NCBI GenBank assembly: GCA_964483105.1
Contig: CAYZZU010000009.1
Location: 20,133 to 84,132 of the forward strand
Direction of reading: 5' to 3'
DNA from: CAYZZU01 sp964483105
Lineage (GTDB): Bacteria; CG2-30-53-67
Length of the DNA stretch: 64,000 nucleotides
Shown: one piece after another, positions 53,307 to 61,465 of the stretch
Position numbering within the stretch: position 1 is the stretch's first letter
Layout of the letters: every line of letters begins with the position of its first letter
Translations under genes and position numbers: made by a program
The notes under the pieces: model-generated
The model's database searches: none
Told to the model about the DNA's origin: nothing
The model's input: only the letters and a program-made list of their open reading frames with translations

Positions 53307-54233
53307 ATGAGACCGGATTGTGTGGAAAGGATAACAGACCTGATCGGTTATACGCCCGTCGTCCGGATTCAGCGCATGACCACTTCGGATGACGCGGTAA
53401 TCTGGGCCAAGCTGGAATCGTTCAATCCCGGTGGGAGCGTGAAAGACCGGATCTGCCTGAGCATGGTGGAAGCGGCCGAACGGGAAGGCAAGCTCAAACC
53501 GGGGGGAACCATCATTGAACCGACCAGTGGAAACACGGGAATCGGATTGGCCCTTGTGGCGGCCGTCAAGGGATATCGTGTAATTTTTACCATGCCCGAT
53601 ACCATGAGTCTGGAGAGAAGAAATCTTCTTTACGCCTATGGTGCGGAACTGGTTCTGACCCCGGGCGAGGAGGGGATGAACGGCGCCATCCGGAAGGCCG
53701 AGGAACTGGTTTCCCGCAACCCGGACTACTTTATGCCGCAGCAGTTTTTGAATCCGGCCAATCCCGAGGTACATCGAAAAACGACGGCCCAGGAGATCTT
53801 GAATCAGATCGGGCCTGAGATTCACGCCTTCGTCGCCGGGGTGGGAACCGGCGGAACTGTGACCGGCGTGGGAGAAATCCTGAAGTACAAAATCCCGGAT
53901 GTCCGCGTGGTCGCCGTGGAACCGGAGGCTTCAGCCGTCCTCTCCGGGGGGGAGCCGGGACCTCACAAGATTCAGGGAATCGGCGCGGGTTTCATCCCGG
54001 AGGTACTGAATCGGGAGATCATTGACGAGGTGATCCGGATCGGGGATCAGACGGCGGCCGACACGGCTCGTGATCTGGTCCGGATGGAAGGAATCCTGTG
54101 TGGTATTTCCTCCGGAGCGGCGATGGCGGCCTCCCTGCAGGTCGCAAGAGAATTGGGGCCGGGTAAGAACGTGGCCGTTCTTTTCCCCGACACGGGAGAA
54201 CGGTACCTCAGCACGGAGCTTTATACCTCATAA
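53307..54233 (+). CDS. cysK: Cysteine synthase (O-acetylserine sulfhydrylase)
   Basis: 308 residues, PLP fold-type II. PLP lysine in NPGGSVKDRICLSM (about 38-51), substrate loop PTSGNTGIGLAL (about 71-82), phosphate loop GVGTGGTVTGVGE, and the C-terminal GILCGISSGAAMAA and FPDTGERYLSTELY. It makes cysteine from O-acetylserine and sulfide. The family also holds CysM and O-phosphoserine-using enzymes, so the substrate is likely but not certain. Downstream of an Rrf2 regulator. Confidence 0.92.
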   Translation: MRPDCVERITDLIGYTPVVRIQRMTTSDDAVIWAKLESFNPGGSVKDRICLSMVEAAEREGKLKPGGTIIEPTSGNTGIGLALVAAVKGYRVIFTMPDTMSLERRNLLYAYGAELVLTPGEEGMNGAIRKAEELVSRNPDYFMPQQFLNPANPEVHRKTTAQEILNQIGPEIHAFVAGVGTGGTVTGVGEILKYKIPDVRVVAVEPEASAVLSGGEPGPHKIQGIGAGFIPEVLNREIIDEVIRIGDQTAADTARDLVRMEGILCGISSGAAMAASLQVARELGPGKNVAVLFPDTGERYLSTELYTS

Positions 54234-54246
54234 GGAGTGGGGAGCG

Positions 54247-54291
54247 ATGACCGCGTTCGTGATCACGGATGATCTTCTCCCCCCCCGATGA
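54247..54291 (+). pseudogene. 14-codon ORF, possible stub of a lost gene
   Basis: ATG at 54247 follows GGAGTGGGGAGCG, a good ribosome site, and reads MTAFVITDDLLPPR then stops just after an eight-C run (CCCCCCCC around 54279-54286). It overlaps the 3' end of fdhD on the other strand. The start resembles that of short ferredoxins (MA-VITD), so this may be the front of a gene cut by deletion after cysK. Weak evidence. Confidence 0.3.
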
Positions 54292-55093
54292 TCCGTTCCG
54301 GACAGGTGTAGATATTCATCCTCCGCCCCCTGGCGAAGCCGATCAGGGTAATCCCAAGCGTTTCGGCGATCCGGATAACCTGATCCGTGGCCGCCGCACG
54401 GGTGGCCAATATGGGGACCCGGCTCCGACCGACCTTCATGATGATCTCGGAAGAAATCCTTCCGGTTGCCAGAACCGCCTTATCGCCTGTTTCAATCCGG
54501 TTCAAGAAACAGTGTCCCAGCACCTTGTCCACCGCGTTGTGTCTCCCGATATCCTCTGCGAAGGCCAGGATTTTCTCGCCATCGGTTACGGCGGCGCTGT
54601 GCGTTCCGCCGGTTGCCAGGTAGGAAGAGGAACGCCGGTGCAGATGGGACATTCCCTGAAGGATCCGTTCCGGCGACAGGCACAGAGAAGCGGTATCCTC
54701 CACGGCTGTCACAGCGTCCAGAGTATCGCAGAGAAGAACCCCCCGTCCGCATCCCGAGGTCAGGGTGATGTTTCGGATTCGTTCTTCCAGGTCGATTGTC
54801 GGGCCGATCAACTCCAGGCGGACACGGTCTTCCGACCGGTCCAGCGCAAGGGTCCGGATCTGCTCCGGTGAGTGGAGAAATCCTTCAGACAAAAGGAAAC
54901 CGACGGCCAGTTCCTCGCGCTGGGATGGGGAGCAGAGAAGCGAGATCAACTCCTTTCCATTGATCACGATATGGAGAGGACGTTCCTGTGTAACCCGGTC
55001 CCGGATCCGGCTCCAGCGACCATCGTGGTAACGCAGGGCAGTCCGTTCCGTTGCGCGGGGAGAACGGGATGACTCCATGAACCGGCTCTTCAT
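54263..55093 (-). CDS. fdhD: Formate dehydrogenase accessory sulfurtransferase FdhD
   Basis: 276 residues. FdhD passes sulfur to the molybdenum/tungsten-bis-MGD cofactor of formate dehydrogenase. Motifs: EELAVGFLLSEGFL (about 61-74), TSGCGRGVLLCDTL (about 112-125) with the conserved loop Cys pair spaced differently from E. coli, TGGTHSAAVTDGEKILAFAEDIGRHNAVDKVLG (about 160-193), and the C-terminal STRAAATDQVIRIAETLGITLIGFARG-type segment. It lies 30 bp downstream of the LysR gene. No formate dehydrogenase gene is in the window. Confidence 0.93.
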   Translation of the reverse strand: MKSRFMESSRSPRATERTALRYHDGRWSRIRDRVTQERPLHIVINGKELISLLCSPSQREELAVGFLLSEGFLHSPEQIRTLALDRSEDRVRLELIGPTIDLEERIRNITLTSGCGRGVLLCDTLDAVTAVEDTASLCLSPERILQGMSHLHRRSSSYLATGGTHSAAVTDGEKILAFAEDIGRHNAVDKVLGHCFLNRIETGDKAVLATGRISSEIIMKVGRSRVPILATRAAATDQVIRIAETLGITLIGFARGRRMNIYTCPERIIGGGEDHP

Positions 55094-55123
55094 TTCTCTT
55101 CTTTCATGGGGAAAACACCTACC

Positions 55124-56032
55124 TTATGTGCTCCTCCGGGTCATCGGACACTGATTGATCAGTTCGATAAATTTTTCTGCGGGTTGCGTACGGAAGGACC
55201 TTTTATGATAAACCAGACTGAAATCTCTCTGGAACCGGATATCCTGAAAAGAAAGAGCCTGCAGAACCCCGAACCGGACTTCTTTCTGAACGGCCCATCC
55301 TGATATGATCGAAACCCCCAGTCCGTTTTCCACAGCGGTCTTGATGGCCTCCGTGCTTCCGAGGTACATTTCGATATTTAACTGTCCGGTCGTAATGCCG
55401 GCCCTTTCCATTGTGTTCTCGATCACCTGACGTGTCCCGGATCCCTCCTCCCGCATGATGAAGGGTTGATCGATAATCTCGTGGATGGAGATATCCTTCC
55501 GTTTCGCCCAGGGGTGACGGCTGTTGACGATCAGGAGGAGTTCATCGGAATCCATCTTTTCCACGGTCAACCGCTGGTCCTGCACCTCCCCTTCCACCAG
55601 GCCGAGATCGATCTTGGCCTCCAGAATACTGTCCAGAATCGTTTGGGTGTTACCCCGTTCAAATTCGATCAGGATATCGGGGAAATTTTTCTTGAAATTC
55701 ACAATCACATTGGGCAGGTAGTAGGTTGCAAGCGTTGTGCTTGCGCCGATCAGGAGTTTTCCCTTGACCATCCCGGTGGCTTCGTTGAGTTCTTTCTCAA
55801 TGGCCGCATAGGCCGCCAAAATCTTTTTAGCATGACGGTACAGGATTTCGCCGGTTGTCGTGAGGGAGACGGATTTATTGCTGCGTGTGAAGAGCTTGGT
55901 TCCCAACTGTTCTTCCAGAGCGCGGATCTGGAGACTGATCGCGGGCTGGGTCAGATACATGGCCTTGGAGGCCCTGGAGAAACTCCGGGTTTCGGCTACG
56001 GAGCAGAAGACCTTGAGCCGATGGTCATTCAT
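55124..56032 (-). CDS. LysR regulator, selenium-metabolism-associated type
   Basis: 302 residues: wHTH VFCSVAETRSFSRASKAMYLTQPAISLQIRALE (about 9-42), then an effector domain with GASTTLATYYLPNVIVNFKK and GSTEAIKTAVENGLGVSIISG. The pattern and the position next to fdhD, selA and tat genes match the group NCBI calls selenium metabolism-associated LysR regulators. First gene of the LysR-fdhD pair. Its upstream region has a dyad ATAAAAA/TTTTTAT near 56086-56098 that could be an AT-rich promoter and autoregulatory site. Effector not known. Confidence 0.8.
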   Translation of the reverse strand: MNDHRLKVFCSVAETRSFSRASKAMYLTQPAISLQIRALEEQLGTKLFTRSNKSVSLTTTGEILYRHAKKILAAYAAIEKELNEATGMVKGKLLIGASTTLATYYLPNVIVNFKKNFPDILIEFERGNTQTILDSILEAKIDLGLVEGEVQDQRLTVEKMDSDELLLIVNSRHPWAKRKDISIHEIIDQPFIMREEGSGTRQVIENTMERAGITTGQLNIEMYLGSTEAIKTAVENGLGVSIISGWAVQKEVRFGVLQALSFQDIRFQRDFSLVYHKRSFRTQPAEKFIELINQCPMTRRST

Positions 56033-56145
56033 GGACTTCCTGCGATGCGATCACGTTCTGTTATGACGAAGCCTGATTCAGGTATAAAAATTTTTTATAA
56101 AATAGCACGGAATAGAAAGAAAGGTCAATCGGTTTCCGGGCCCCG

Positions 56146-56375
56146 GATCCAGCGATAGAGAATGTTCAGATCGTTTTGTTGAGAAAGCTCGTTTTGAAAA
56201 GTGTCCGGAGTGTTTTCTTGTACCATTCAGGGAAGTCCTGATCAAATTCCTGTTGACGGGGGGCCACACAATCCCGGACGTTTCTCTTCCTGGAATTTTG
56301 TAACCAATTGTTTTTGTTCATTTTCTTTGCTCGTCCAAATTTGTTTCGGCTGGAACTCCTATCGCTGATTTAGGG
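56146..56375 (-). repeat. Dispersed inverted-end repeat, copy B
   Basis: Right terminal repeat CAGCGATAG at 56150-56158 and left terminal repeat CTATCGCTG at 56359-56367 (plus strand) are a perfect 9-bp inverted pair about 220 bp apart. In its own orientation it starts CCTAAATCAGCGATAGGAG, holds AACAAAAACAATTGGTTAC shared with copy C, and ends at the shared right end. No intact ORF; the short in-frame peptides differ between copies. It fills the 56033-56399 gap. Confidence 0.8.
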
Positions 56376-56399
56376 GAATGCCTTGATTGACCGGTATGC

Positions 56400-57059
56400 T
56401 CAGATATCCATATTTTTCAGAAAGGCCCGGGTATGCGGGCCGAGACGGAACACCTCATTCCGACGGGCCAGCGCAACCAGATCTTCATGCGTATCGGCGT
56501 CGATCCATTCGGGAAGAATCTTGACCTGAAGACGGAGACGTCGGGCGTTTTCCATCATTTTTTTAAAAACCGTATCGCTTCCCATGATGACACCGTCATA
56601 AATTCCTGTCTCCGGCCGGGCAAGGGACAAGAGATAATACCCTCCATCGTTCGTCGGGCCGAACCCCATGTCGTATTCCAGGAGCAGGTCGAAGCCTCTT
56701 TCGATGTCTTCCGGCCGGATCTGGGGGGTATCGGTTCCGATCTGAACCACTCCGGAATGCCCCCGGTTGAAGGCCTCTCTCACGGAGTGGAGACAACGGG
56801 CCGTCAGGTTCTCTCCCTCCTGGGGAATCAGGATCCATTCTTTCGGAGCGATTTTTCGAAAGAATGTTCCGGCGTTCTGGGGGGTATAAAAGAGATAACA
56901 GTCGGCATCCCGGACTTTACGTGCCGCCCGCAGGGTGTCCCGGATAAAGCAGTGCGAGAGTTCCGCCGCCTCTTCCGGCGACAACGCCGGGCTCATTCTT
57001 GTCTTGGCCTTTCCGGGCACGGGATGCTTCGCGAAGATCAGTACGGCTTTCGGATTCAT
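56400..57059 (-). CDS. DUF2064 / TIGR04282-type glycosyltransferase
   Basis: 219 residues from the ATG at 57059 (the longer frame needs a TTG). Begins MNPKAVLIFAKHPVPGKAKTRM, with VVQIGTDTPQIRPEDI (about 98-113), GFGPTNDGGYYLLSL and IPWS-equivalent GVIMGSDTVF, the CofC-like nucleotidyl fold of TIGR04282. The family is described as linked to arsenosugar biosynthesis in some genomes; that role is not shown here and the ArsM-like gene is 36 kb away. Follows tatA by 62 bp on the same strand. Confidence 0.82.
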   Translation of the reverse strand: MNPKAVLIFAKHPVPGKAKTRMSPALSPEEAAELSHCFIRDTLRAARKVRDADCYLFYTPQNAGTFFRKIAPKEWILIPQEGENLTARCLHSVREAFNRGHSGVVQIGTDTPQIRPEDIERGFDLLLEYDMGFGPTNDGGYYLLSLARPETGIYDGVIMGSDTVFKKMMENARRLRLQVKILPEWIDADTHEDLVALARRNEVFRLGPHTRAFLKNMDI

Positions 57060-57121
57060 GACGGGAGTTTCAGGATAACGAACCTTGCCGGTGACCGGAT
57101 TCGGCAAGATGCCGGGGTCGT

Positions 57122-57421
57122 TTACTCTCCGGCTTGCGAACGGCTTCCGGGAGGTTCCACGCTCTTTTCCTGAGAAGGAGGTTTCTCAGAAAGATTTTCC
57201 TCCAACTCGCTCGGAGGAGGGGGAATCTCCGACGGGGGCTCGGATTCATCTTCGCGGTTCATCTCCATGTCGATACTGTTCTTGAGATCCTGTGAAGCCC
57301 GTTTGAACTCCGCGAAGCCCTTTCCCAGAGAGCGGGCCAGGTCCGGCAATTTCTTCGGACCGAAGATAATCAGGGCCACAACCAGGATAACCAGCAGTTC
57401 CGGCATTCCGATTCCAAACAT
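57122..57421 (-). CDS. tatA: Twin-arginine translocase TatA/TatB subunit
   Basis: 99 residues from the ATG with GGAGGT 6 nt upstream. One membrane helix (MPELLVILVVALIIFGPKKLPDL), the FGPKKLP hinge, an amphipathic helix (ARSLGKGFAEFKRASQDLK) and a proline/acidic tail. Divergent from the aminotransferase-selA-tatC operon, so both Tat parts are close together. Needed to export folded, cofactor-bearing proteins such as formate dehydrogenases. TatA versus TatB cannot be settled by eye; TatA is favoured by the FGPKKLP hinge. Confidence 0.92.
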   Translation of the reverse strand: MFGIGMPELLVILVVALIIFGPKKLPDLARSLGKGFAEFKRASQDLKNSIDMEMNREDESEPPSEIPPPPSELEENLSEKPPSQEKSVEPPGSRSQAGE

Positions 57422-57455
57422 TCGAATACCTCCACAACATCTTTCAGGTGGTTCC

Positions 57456-57484
57456 ATACTATGCGTTGCCTGTTTTTTTGTCAA
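57456..57484 (-). promoter_or_regulatory. Promoter of tatA (divergent pair)
   Basis: Minus strand TTGACA (57484-57479), 17-bp spacer, TAGTAT (57461-57456), 34 bp before the tatA start. Confidence 0.7.
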
Positions 57485-57494
57485 GGTCAATCGC

Positions 57495-57524
57495 TTGACT
57501 TAACTCCTTGCGATCATGTATCTT
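57495..57524 (+). promoter_or_regulatory. Promoter of the aminotransferase-selA-tatC operon
   Basis: TTGACT at 57495-57500, 18-bp spacer, TATCTT at 57519-57524, 49 bp before the ATG at 57574. Back to back with the tatA promoter. Confidence 0.6.
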
Positions 57525-57573
57525 ACAGGGACCCGAATCGGCTTGAGGTTTGGGGCTTCCCCGCGGGAGAACT

Positions 57574-58728
57574 ATGGAAAAGCTTTCTGAAATCGCCTTG
57601 AGAATCCCTCCCTTCCTGGTGATGGACGTCCTGGAAAAAGCCCGGGACCTGGAAGGGAAAGGGAGAGAGATCATTCACCTGGAGGTGGGAGAACCCGATT
57701 TCCCCACCCCACCGGCCGTGCAGGAGGCGGGAATCCGGGCCATCCGTGAAGGAAAGACCCATTACACTCACAGCCAGGGGCTTCTCCCCCTGCGTGAGGC
57801 TATTTCCGAGTGGTACGAAGAGACCTACCATGTGGAAGTGTCGCCGGACCGGATCCTGGTCACGCCGGGAACATCGCCGGCAATGTGGCTCCTCTTTGCA
57901 CTGATTCTGAATCGGGGGGACCGGGTCATTCTCGGAAATCCCCACTACGCCTGTTATCCGAATCATATCCGGATCTCGGGTGGCGATCCGGACTTCATTA
58001 TGACCCGGGAAGAAGACGGTTTCCAGCTCCGGCCGGAGGATATACGGAGAAAACTCTCTCCGAAAACCCGTGCGATCCTGATCAACTCCCCTTCCAATCC
58101 GGCGGGGACCCTCCTTCCCGAATCCTCTATGCGGGCCATCGCCGGGATGGGCCCTTTGCTGATTTCCGACGAGATCTACCAGGGACTGATCTACGAAGGA
58201 AGGGCCCACACCATTCTGGAATACACGGACCAGGCGGTGGTGATCAACGGATTCTCCAAGCTGTATGCGATGACCGGCTGGCGGCTCGGCTACGTGATTC
58301 TCCCGAAAAAATTCGTACGGCCGATGCAACGTCTTCAACAGAACTTTATTATTTCCGCCTCGGACTTTGTGCAGTGGGCCGGTATTGCCGCGTTGCGGGA
58401 AACCGGGGACCTGTGCCGTAACCGGGTGAGAACCTACGATGAGAGACGCCGGTTCATGATCCGCCGTCTCCGGGAGATCGGTTTCGGTATCTCCGTGGAG
58501 CCGACCGGGGCCTTCTATGTCCTGGCCAATGCAAAGCGGTTCACAAATGACTCCTATGCCCTGGCCATGGATATCCTGAGCGAAACCGGTGTAGCGGTGG
58601 CCCCCGGGATTGATTTCGGAGAAAACGCGGAGGGGTACCTCCGATTTTCCTACGCCAACAGTCTGGAGAAGATACGGCGCGGCCTGGACCGACTCCACGA
58701 CTATCTCCATACCGGGGTGTACTCATGA
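57574..58728 (+). CDS. Class I/II PLP aminotransferase
   Basis: 384 residues from the ATG with GGGAG upstream. Fold-type I motifs: HLEVGEPDFPTPPAVQEAG (about 34-52), YTHSQGLLPLREAI, INSPSNPAGTLLPE (about 171-184), ISDEIYQGLIYEG, PLP lysine in INGFSKLYAMTGWRLGY (about 225-241), and RFSYANSLEKI at the end. Resembles aspartate/aromatic-type subgroup I gamma enzymes; substrate not known. Its stop overlaps the selA start by 4 bp (58725-58728), so the two are translationally coupled. Confidence 0.9.
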   Translation: MEKLSEIALRIPPFLVMDVLEKARDLEGKGREIIHLEVGEPDFPTPPAVQEAGIRAIREGKTHYTHSQGLLPLREAISEWYEETYHVEVSPDRILVTPGTSPAMWLLFALILNRGDRVILGNPHYACYPNHIRISGGDPDFIMTREEDGFQLRPEDIRRKLSPKTRAILINSPSNPAGTLLPESSMRAIAGMGPLLISDEIYQGLIYEGRAHTILEYTDQAVVINGFSKLYAMTGWRLGYVILPKKFVRPMQRLQQNFIISASDFVQWAGIAALRETGDLCRNRVRTYDERRRFMIRRLREIGFGISVEPTGAFYVLANAKRFTNDSYALAMDILSETGVAVAPGIDFGENAEGYLRFSYANSLEKIRRGLDRLHDYLHTGVYS

Positions 58729-60143
58729 ATTCCGCCCACGATCGACTCAAGAGCATCCCCTCTGTGGAGACGATCCTGAATGCTCCCTCCGTAAGGCAGC
58801 TTTCGCGCCATACTCCGAGGTGGCTCATCCTCGACGCGGTTCATCTTGTTTTAGGCCGTGTGCGGGGTGAGATCCGCTCCGGAAACGTTCCGCCCGCGGA
58901 GCAGGAGAGCCTCCTGGAGTTCCTGATTCGCAGGGTTGAGCGGATCCTGCCCGAACTGAACCGGTTCCATCTGAAACCGGTCATCAATGCAACCGGCGTG
59001 GTCATTCATACCAATCTCGGCCGCTCGATCCTCTCGAAAGAGGTGATGGAACAGGTGGTTTCGATTTCCTCTTCCTACTCCAATCTGGAGTATCATATTC
59101 CGGAAGGGGGAAGAGGCTCCCGTTACAGCCATGTGGAGACACTTCTTGGCAGGCTCTGCGGTGTGGATTCGGGCCTCGTCGTCAACAACAATGCCGGGGC
59201 GGTCCTTCTCTCCCTGAATACCCTGGCCGAAGGGAGGGAGGTGATTGTCTCCCGGGGGGAACTCGTGGAAATCGGAGGTTCTTTCCGGATTCCGGACGTC
59301 ATGGCGAAATCGGGGTGCATCCTTGTGGAGGTCGGGACCACCAATAAAACACATCCGGAAGATTACATCCGCGCTATCAACGAACGCACCGGGTGTCTGC
59401 TCAAGGTCCACCGGAGTAATTTTGAAATGCGGGGATTCACGCAGGAGGTCTCACACCATGATCTGGCCGGGATCGCCCGGAGATACAAGATCCCCTTCAT
59501 GGAAGACCTGGGCAGTGGAAGCCTGATCGATCTTTCCCGGTACGGCCTGAAAAAAGAACCGACCGTGCAGGATAGCCTCCGGAAAGGGGCGGACCTGGTT
59601 ACCTTCAGTGGTGACAAACTCCTCGGTGGGCCCCAGGCCGGAATTCTGGTCGGAAAGAAAATCCTCCTGGACCGCATCAAGAAAAATCCCCTGACCCGGG
59701 CGCTCCGTGTGGACAAGATGACCCTGGCGGCGCTGGAGGTTACATTGCGTGAGCTGCTTGATCCCGCAAACGCTCTCCGGAACATCCCGACCCTTCGCAT
59801 GCTGACGCTCCCGACGGATGAGTTGAAGAATCGGGCCGAAAGCCTCGCGGGAATCCTGCGCGCCCGGGTCGGGAAGACCCTTCCGGTTGATGTCGTGGAG
59901 GACGTGTCCCAGGTCGGGGGCGGAGCCTTGCCCGATTGTCCGCTTACCACCTTCGCGGTCGCCCTGGGGGCCGATGAAATTCCCGCCAACCGGCTGGAGA
60001 GAGAATTCCGCCTGTCCGATCCACCGGTGATCGGACGAATCCGCAGGAATCGCCTCCTCCTGGATCTGCGGACCATCCGTGTGGAAGAATTCGAGAAGAT
60101 CGTGGACGCGGCGGGCCGGATCGCGAAAAAACTACCGGAGTAG
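58725..60143 (+). CDS. selA: L-seryl-tRNA(Sec) selenium transferase
   Basis: Converts seryl-tRNA(Sec) to selenocysteinyl-tRNA(Sec) using selenophosphate. 472 residues, standard. The N-terminal SIPSVETILNAP helix, KPVINATGVVIHTNLGRSIL (about 84-103), GLVVNNNAGAVLL, GGSFRIPDVMAKSG, and the PLP-lysine loop VTFSGDKLLGGPQAGILVG (about 286-304) are all clear. The cell therefore makes selenoproteins; selB, selD and tRNA-Sec are not in this window. Coupled to the aminotransferase upstream and followed directly by tatC. Confidence 0.96.
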   Translation: MNSAHDRLKSIPSVETILNAPSVRQLSRHTPRWLILDAVHLVLGRVRGEIRSGNVPPAEQESLLEFLIRRVERILPELNRFHLKPVINATGVVIHTNLGRSILSKEVMEQVVSISSSYSNLEYHIPEGGRGSRYSHVETLLGRLCGVDSGLVVNNNAGAVLLSLNTLAEGREVIVSRGELVEIGGSFRIPDVMAKSGCILVEVGTTNKTHPEDYIRAINERTGCLLKVHRSNFEMRGFTQEVSHHDLAGIARRYKIPFMEDLGSGSLIDLSRYGLKKEPTVQDSLRKGADLVTFSGDKLLGGPQAGILVGKKILLDRIKKNPLTRALRVDKMTLAALEVTLRELLDPANALRNIPTLRMLTLPTDELKNRAESLAGILRARVGKTLPVDVVEDVSQVGGGALPDCPLTTFAVALGADEIPANRLEREFRLSDPPVIGRIRRNRLLLDLRTIRVEEFEKIVDAAGRIAKKLPE

Positions 60144-60878
60144 ATGATGACTCAAGACAAAAAACTTCCATTACACGAACATCTGGAGGAACTCCGTTCC
60201 CGGCTGATCAAGATGGTTGCATCTGTCCTGCTCGGAACGGTAATCTGTTACTTTTTCAGCCTCCAGATCCTTGAGTTTTTAGAAGTGCCTATCCAGAAGA
60301 CCCTGAAGGGGGAACCCCTCCGGTTCTTCTCTCTGATGGAACCTTTCATTACCCATATCAAGATTGCCGTCTACGCCGGAATCTTTTTCTCCGTTCCGGT
60401 CCTTCTTTACCAGGTCTGGATGTTCGTATCCCCCGGTCTCCTTGAAAAGGAACGGAAATACCTTTTCCCCTTTGTCCTGATGGGGAGCCTCTTCTTTCTG
60501 TTCGGCGCGGCGCTCTGTTATATCGTTGTGCTTCCCTACGGGACCGAGTTTTTTCTGAACTTTGATCCCACGCTCCGGTCGACGATCAATATTGCAAGTT
60601 ACATCACCTTTTGTATCCGCCTGATTCTTGCCTTTGGAATCGTCTTCCAGCTCCCGCTTATTCTTGTTCTGCTCAGCAAAATCGGCTTCGTGACTTCCGG
60701 GGGACTGGCCCGGAAACGCAAATACGCCTATGTCCTGATCTTCGTGGCGGGTGCGATTCTGACTCCCCCCGACCCGTTCACGCAATGTCTGCTGGCCCTG
60801 CCGCTGATCGCAATGTATGAACTGAGTGTCTTACTGACTCGGGTGTTCGGAAAAAAGAAACGGCCGGCGGAGGAATGA
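60144..60878 (+). CDS. tatC: Twin-arginine translocase subunit TatC
   Basis: 244 residues starting immediately after the selA stop. Six membrane spans. Conserved pieces: LHEHLEELRSRLIKM (twin-arginine-peptide binding N-terminus), LMEPFITHIKIAVYAGIFFSVPVLLYQVWMFVSPGL, and FGIVFQLPLILVLL. It is the signal-peptide receptor of the Tat system, with tatA divergent 2.7 kb upstream. Its clustering with selA and fdhD fits export of selenium-containing formate dehydrogenase. Confidence 0.95.
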   Translation: MMTQDKKLPLHEHLEELRSRLIKMVASVLLGTVICYFFSLQILEFLEVPIQKTLKGEPLRFFSLMEPFITHIKIAVYAGIFFSVPVLLYQVWMFVSPGLLEKERKYLFPFVLMGSLFFLFGAALCYIVVLPYGTEFFLNFDPTLRSTINIASYITFCIRLILAFGIVFQLPLILVLLSKIGFVTSGGLARKRKYAYVLIFVAGAILTPPDPFTQCLLALPLIAMYELSVLLTRVFGKKKRPAEE

Positions 60879-60913
60879 GTTTTTAGAAAATCCTTTCAGT
60901 AATATGCCGCCCG

Positions 60914-61370
60914 CCCTAAATGAGCGATAGGAGATCAATAAAGACAAAAAGCCCTCTTGGTTTCAAGGTTCATGGTGAGTATACGACTCACCTGTAAGGT
61001 GAAACCGAAGACCGGGAGGGGGGATGCGCTCTCCACAACCCAACCTTTTTGACAGGATGAACCGGATCGACAGGATACGCGAACCCGACTCCCCCGCGGG
61101 GGGAGCATTACCCCCTGTCACGCGGCCTAACATCGCAGAAGGAGAGGGGAAATAAGACTTCTTACGAAGCCATCTTCTTTGAAGCGATCAAAATTAACAA
61201 AAACAATTGGTTACAGAATTTCAGGAAGAGCAATGTCCGGGATCGTGTTGCCTACCTTCAGCTGAAGTTTTGTCAGGACTTCCCTGAATGGTACAAGAAA
61301 ACACTCCGGACACTTTTCAAAACGAGCTTCCTCAACAAAACGATCTGAACATCTCTATCGCTGGATTCGG
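60914..61370 (+). repeat. Dispersed inverted-end repeat, copy C (full, with RNA-like block)
   Basis: Left end CCCTAAATGAGCGATAGGAG (terminal repeat at 60922-60930) and right end CTATCGCTGGAT (61355-61363). About 455 bp. Its right 170 bp match copy B (AACAAAAACAATTGG to the terminal repeat); its left part holds the 209-bp block shared with copy D. A frame from about 61153 reads KTSYEAIFFEAIKINKNN, then DFPEWYKKTLRTLF, without a clean start and is probably a decayed coding remnant. No intact transposase. Confidence 0.8.
60944..61152 (+). ncRNA. Structured RNA-like block, possible solo omega (HEARO) RNA, copy 1
   Basis: Almost identical to 63780-63987. Predicted folds: TCTTGGTTTCA (60955-60965) with TGAAACC-g-AAGA (61000-61011); inside it GGTGAGT / ACTCACC (60974-60980, 60986-60992); TGACAGG (61050-61056) with CCTGTCA (61114-61120); inside it CTCCCCC / GGGGGAG; and a possible pseudoknot AAGGTT (60965-60970) with AACCTT (61042-61047). 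Motifs GGTTTCAAGG, TGTAAGG-TGAA, CTCCAC and GCGAACCC resemble IscB omega RNAs as I remember them. It ends in GGAGAGGGG, an SD-like string, but no iscB follows. Confidence 0.4.
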
Positions 61371-61465
61371 GTCTCCCTCCCTGCTTGACCTGGCCGGCAA
61401 GCTGAAGTATGATACATCTCACATTTTCCCCCACGCCGGAGAACTCTCTTTCGAGGAGGCACCTA

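Noticed and set aside
61050..61075. Short GACAGGAT repeats as a CRISPR or iteron array
   Set aside because: Only two partly degenerate copies 17 bases apart within the structured block; no spacers and no cas genes.
60944..61152. Group II intron, retron or known riboswitch as the identity of the RNA-like block
   Set aside because: No GTGCG-type intron start, no domain V, no reverse transcriptase, and no match by eye to common riboswitch cores (cobalamin, TPP, SAM, c-di-GMP, guanidine).
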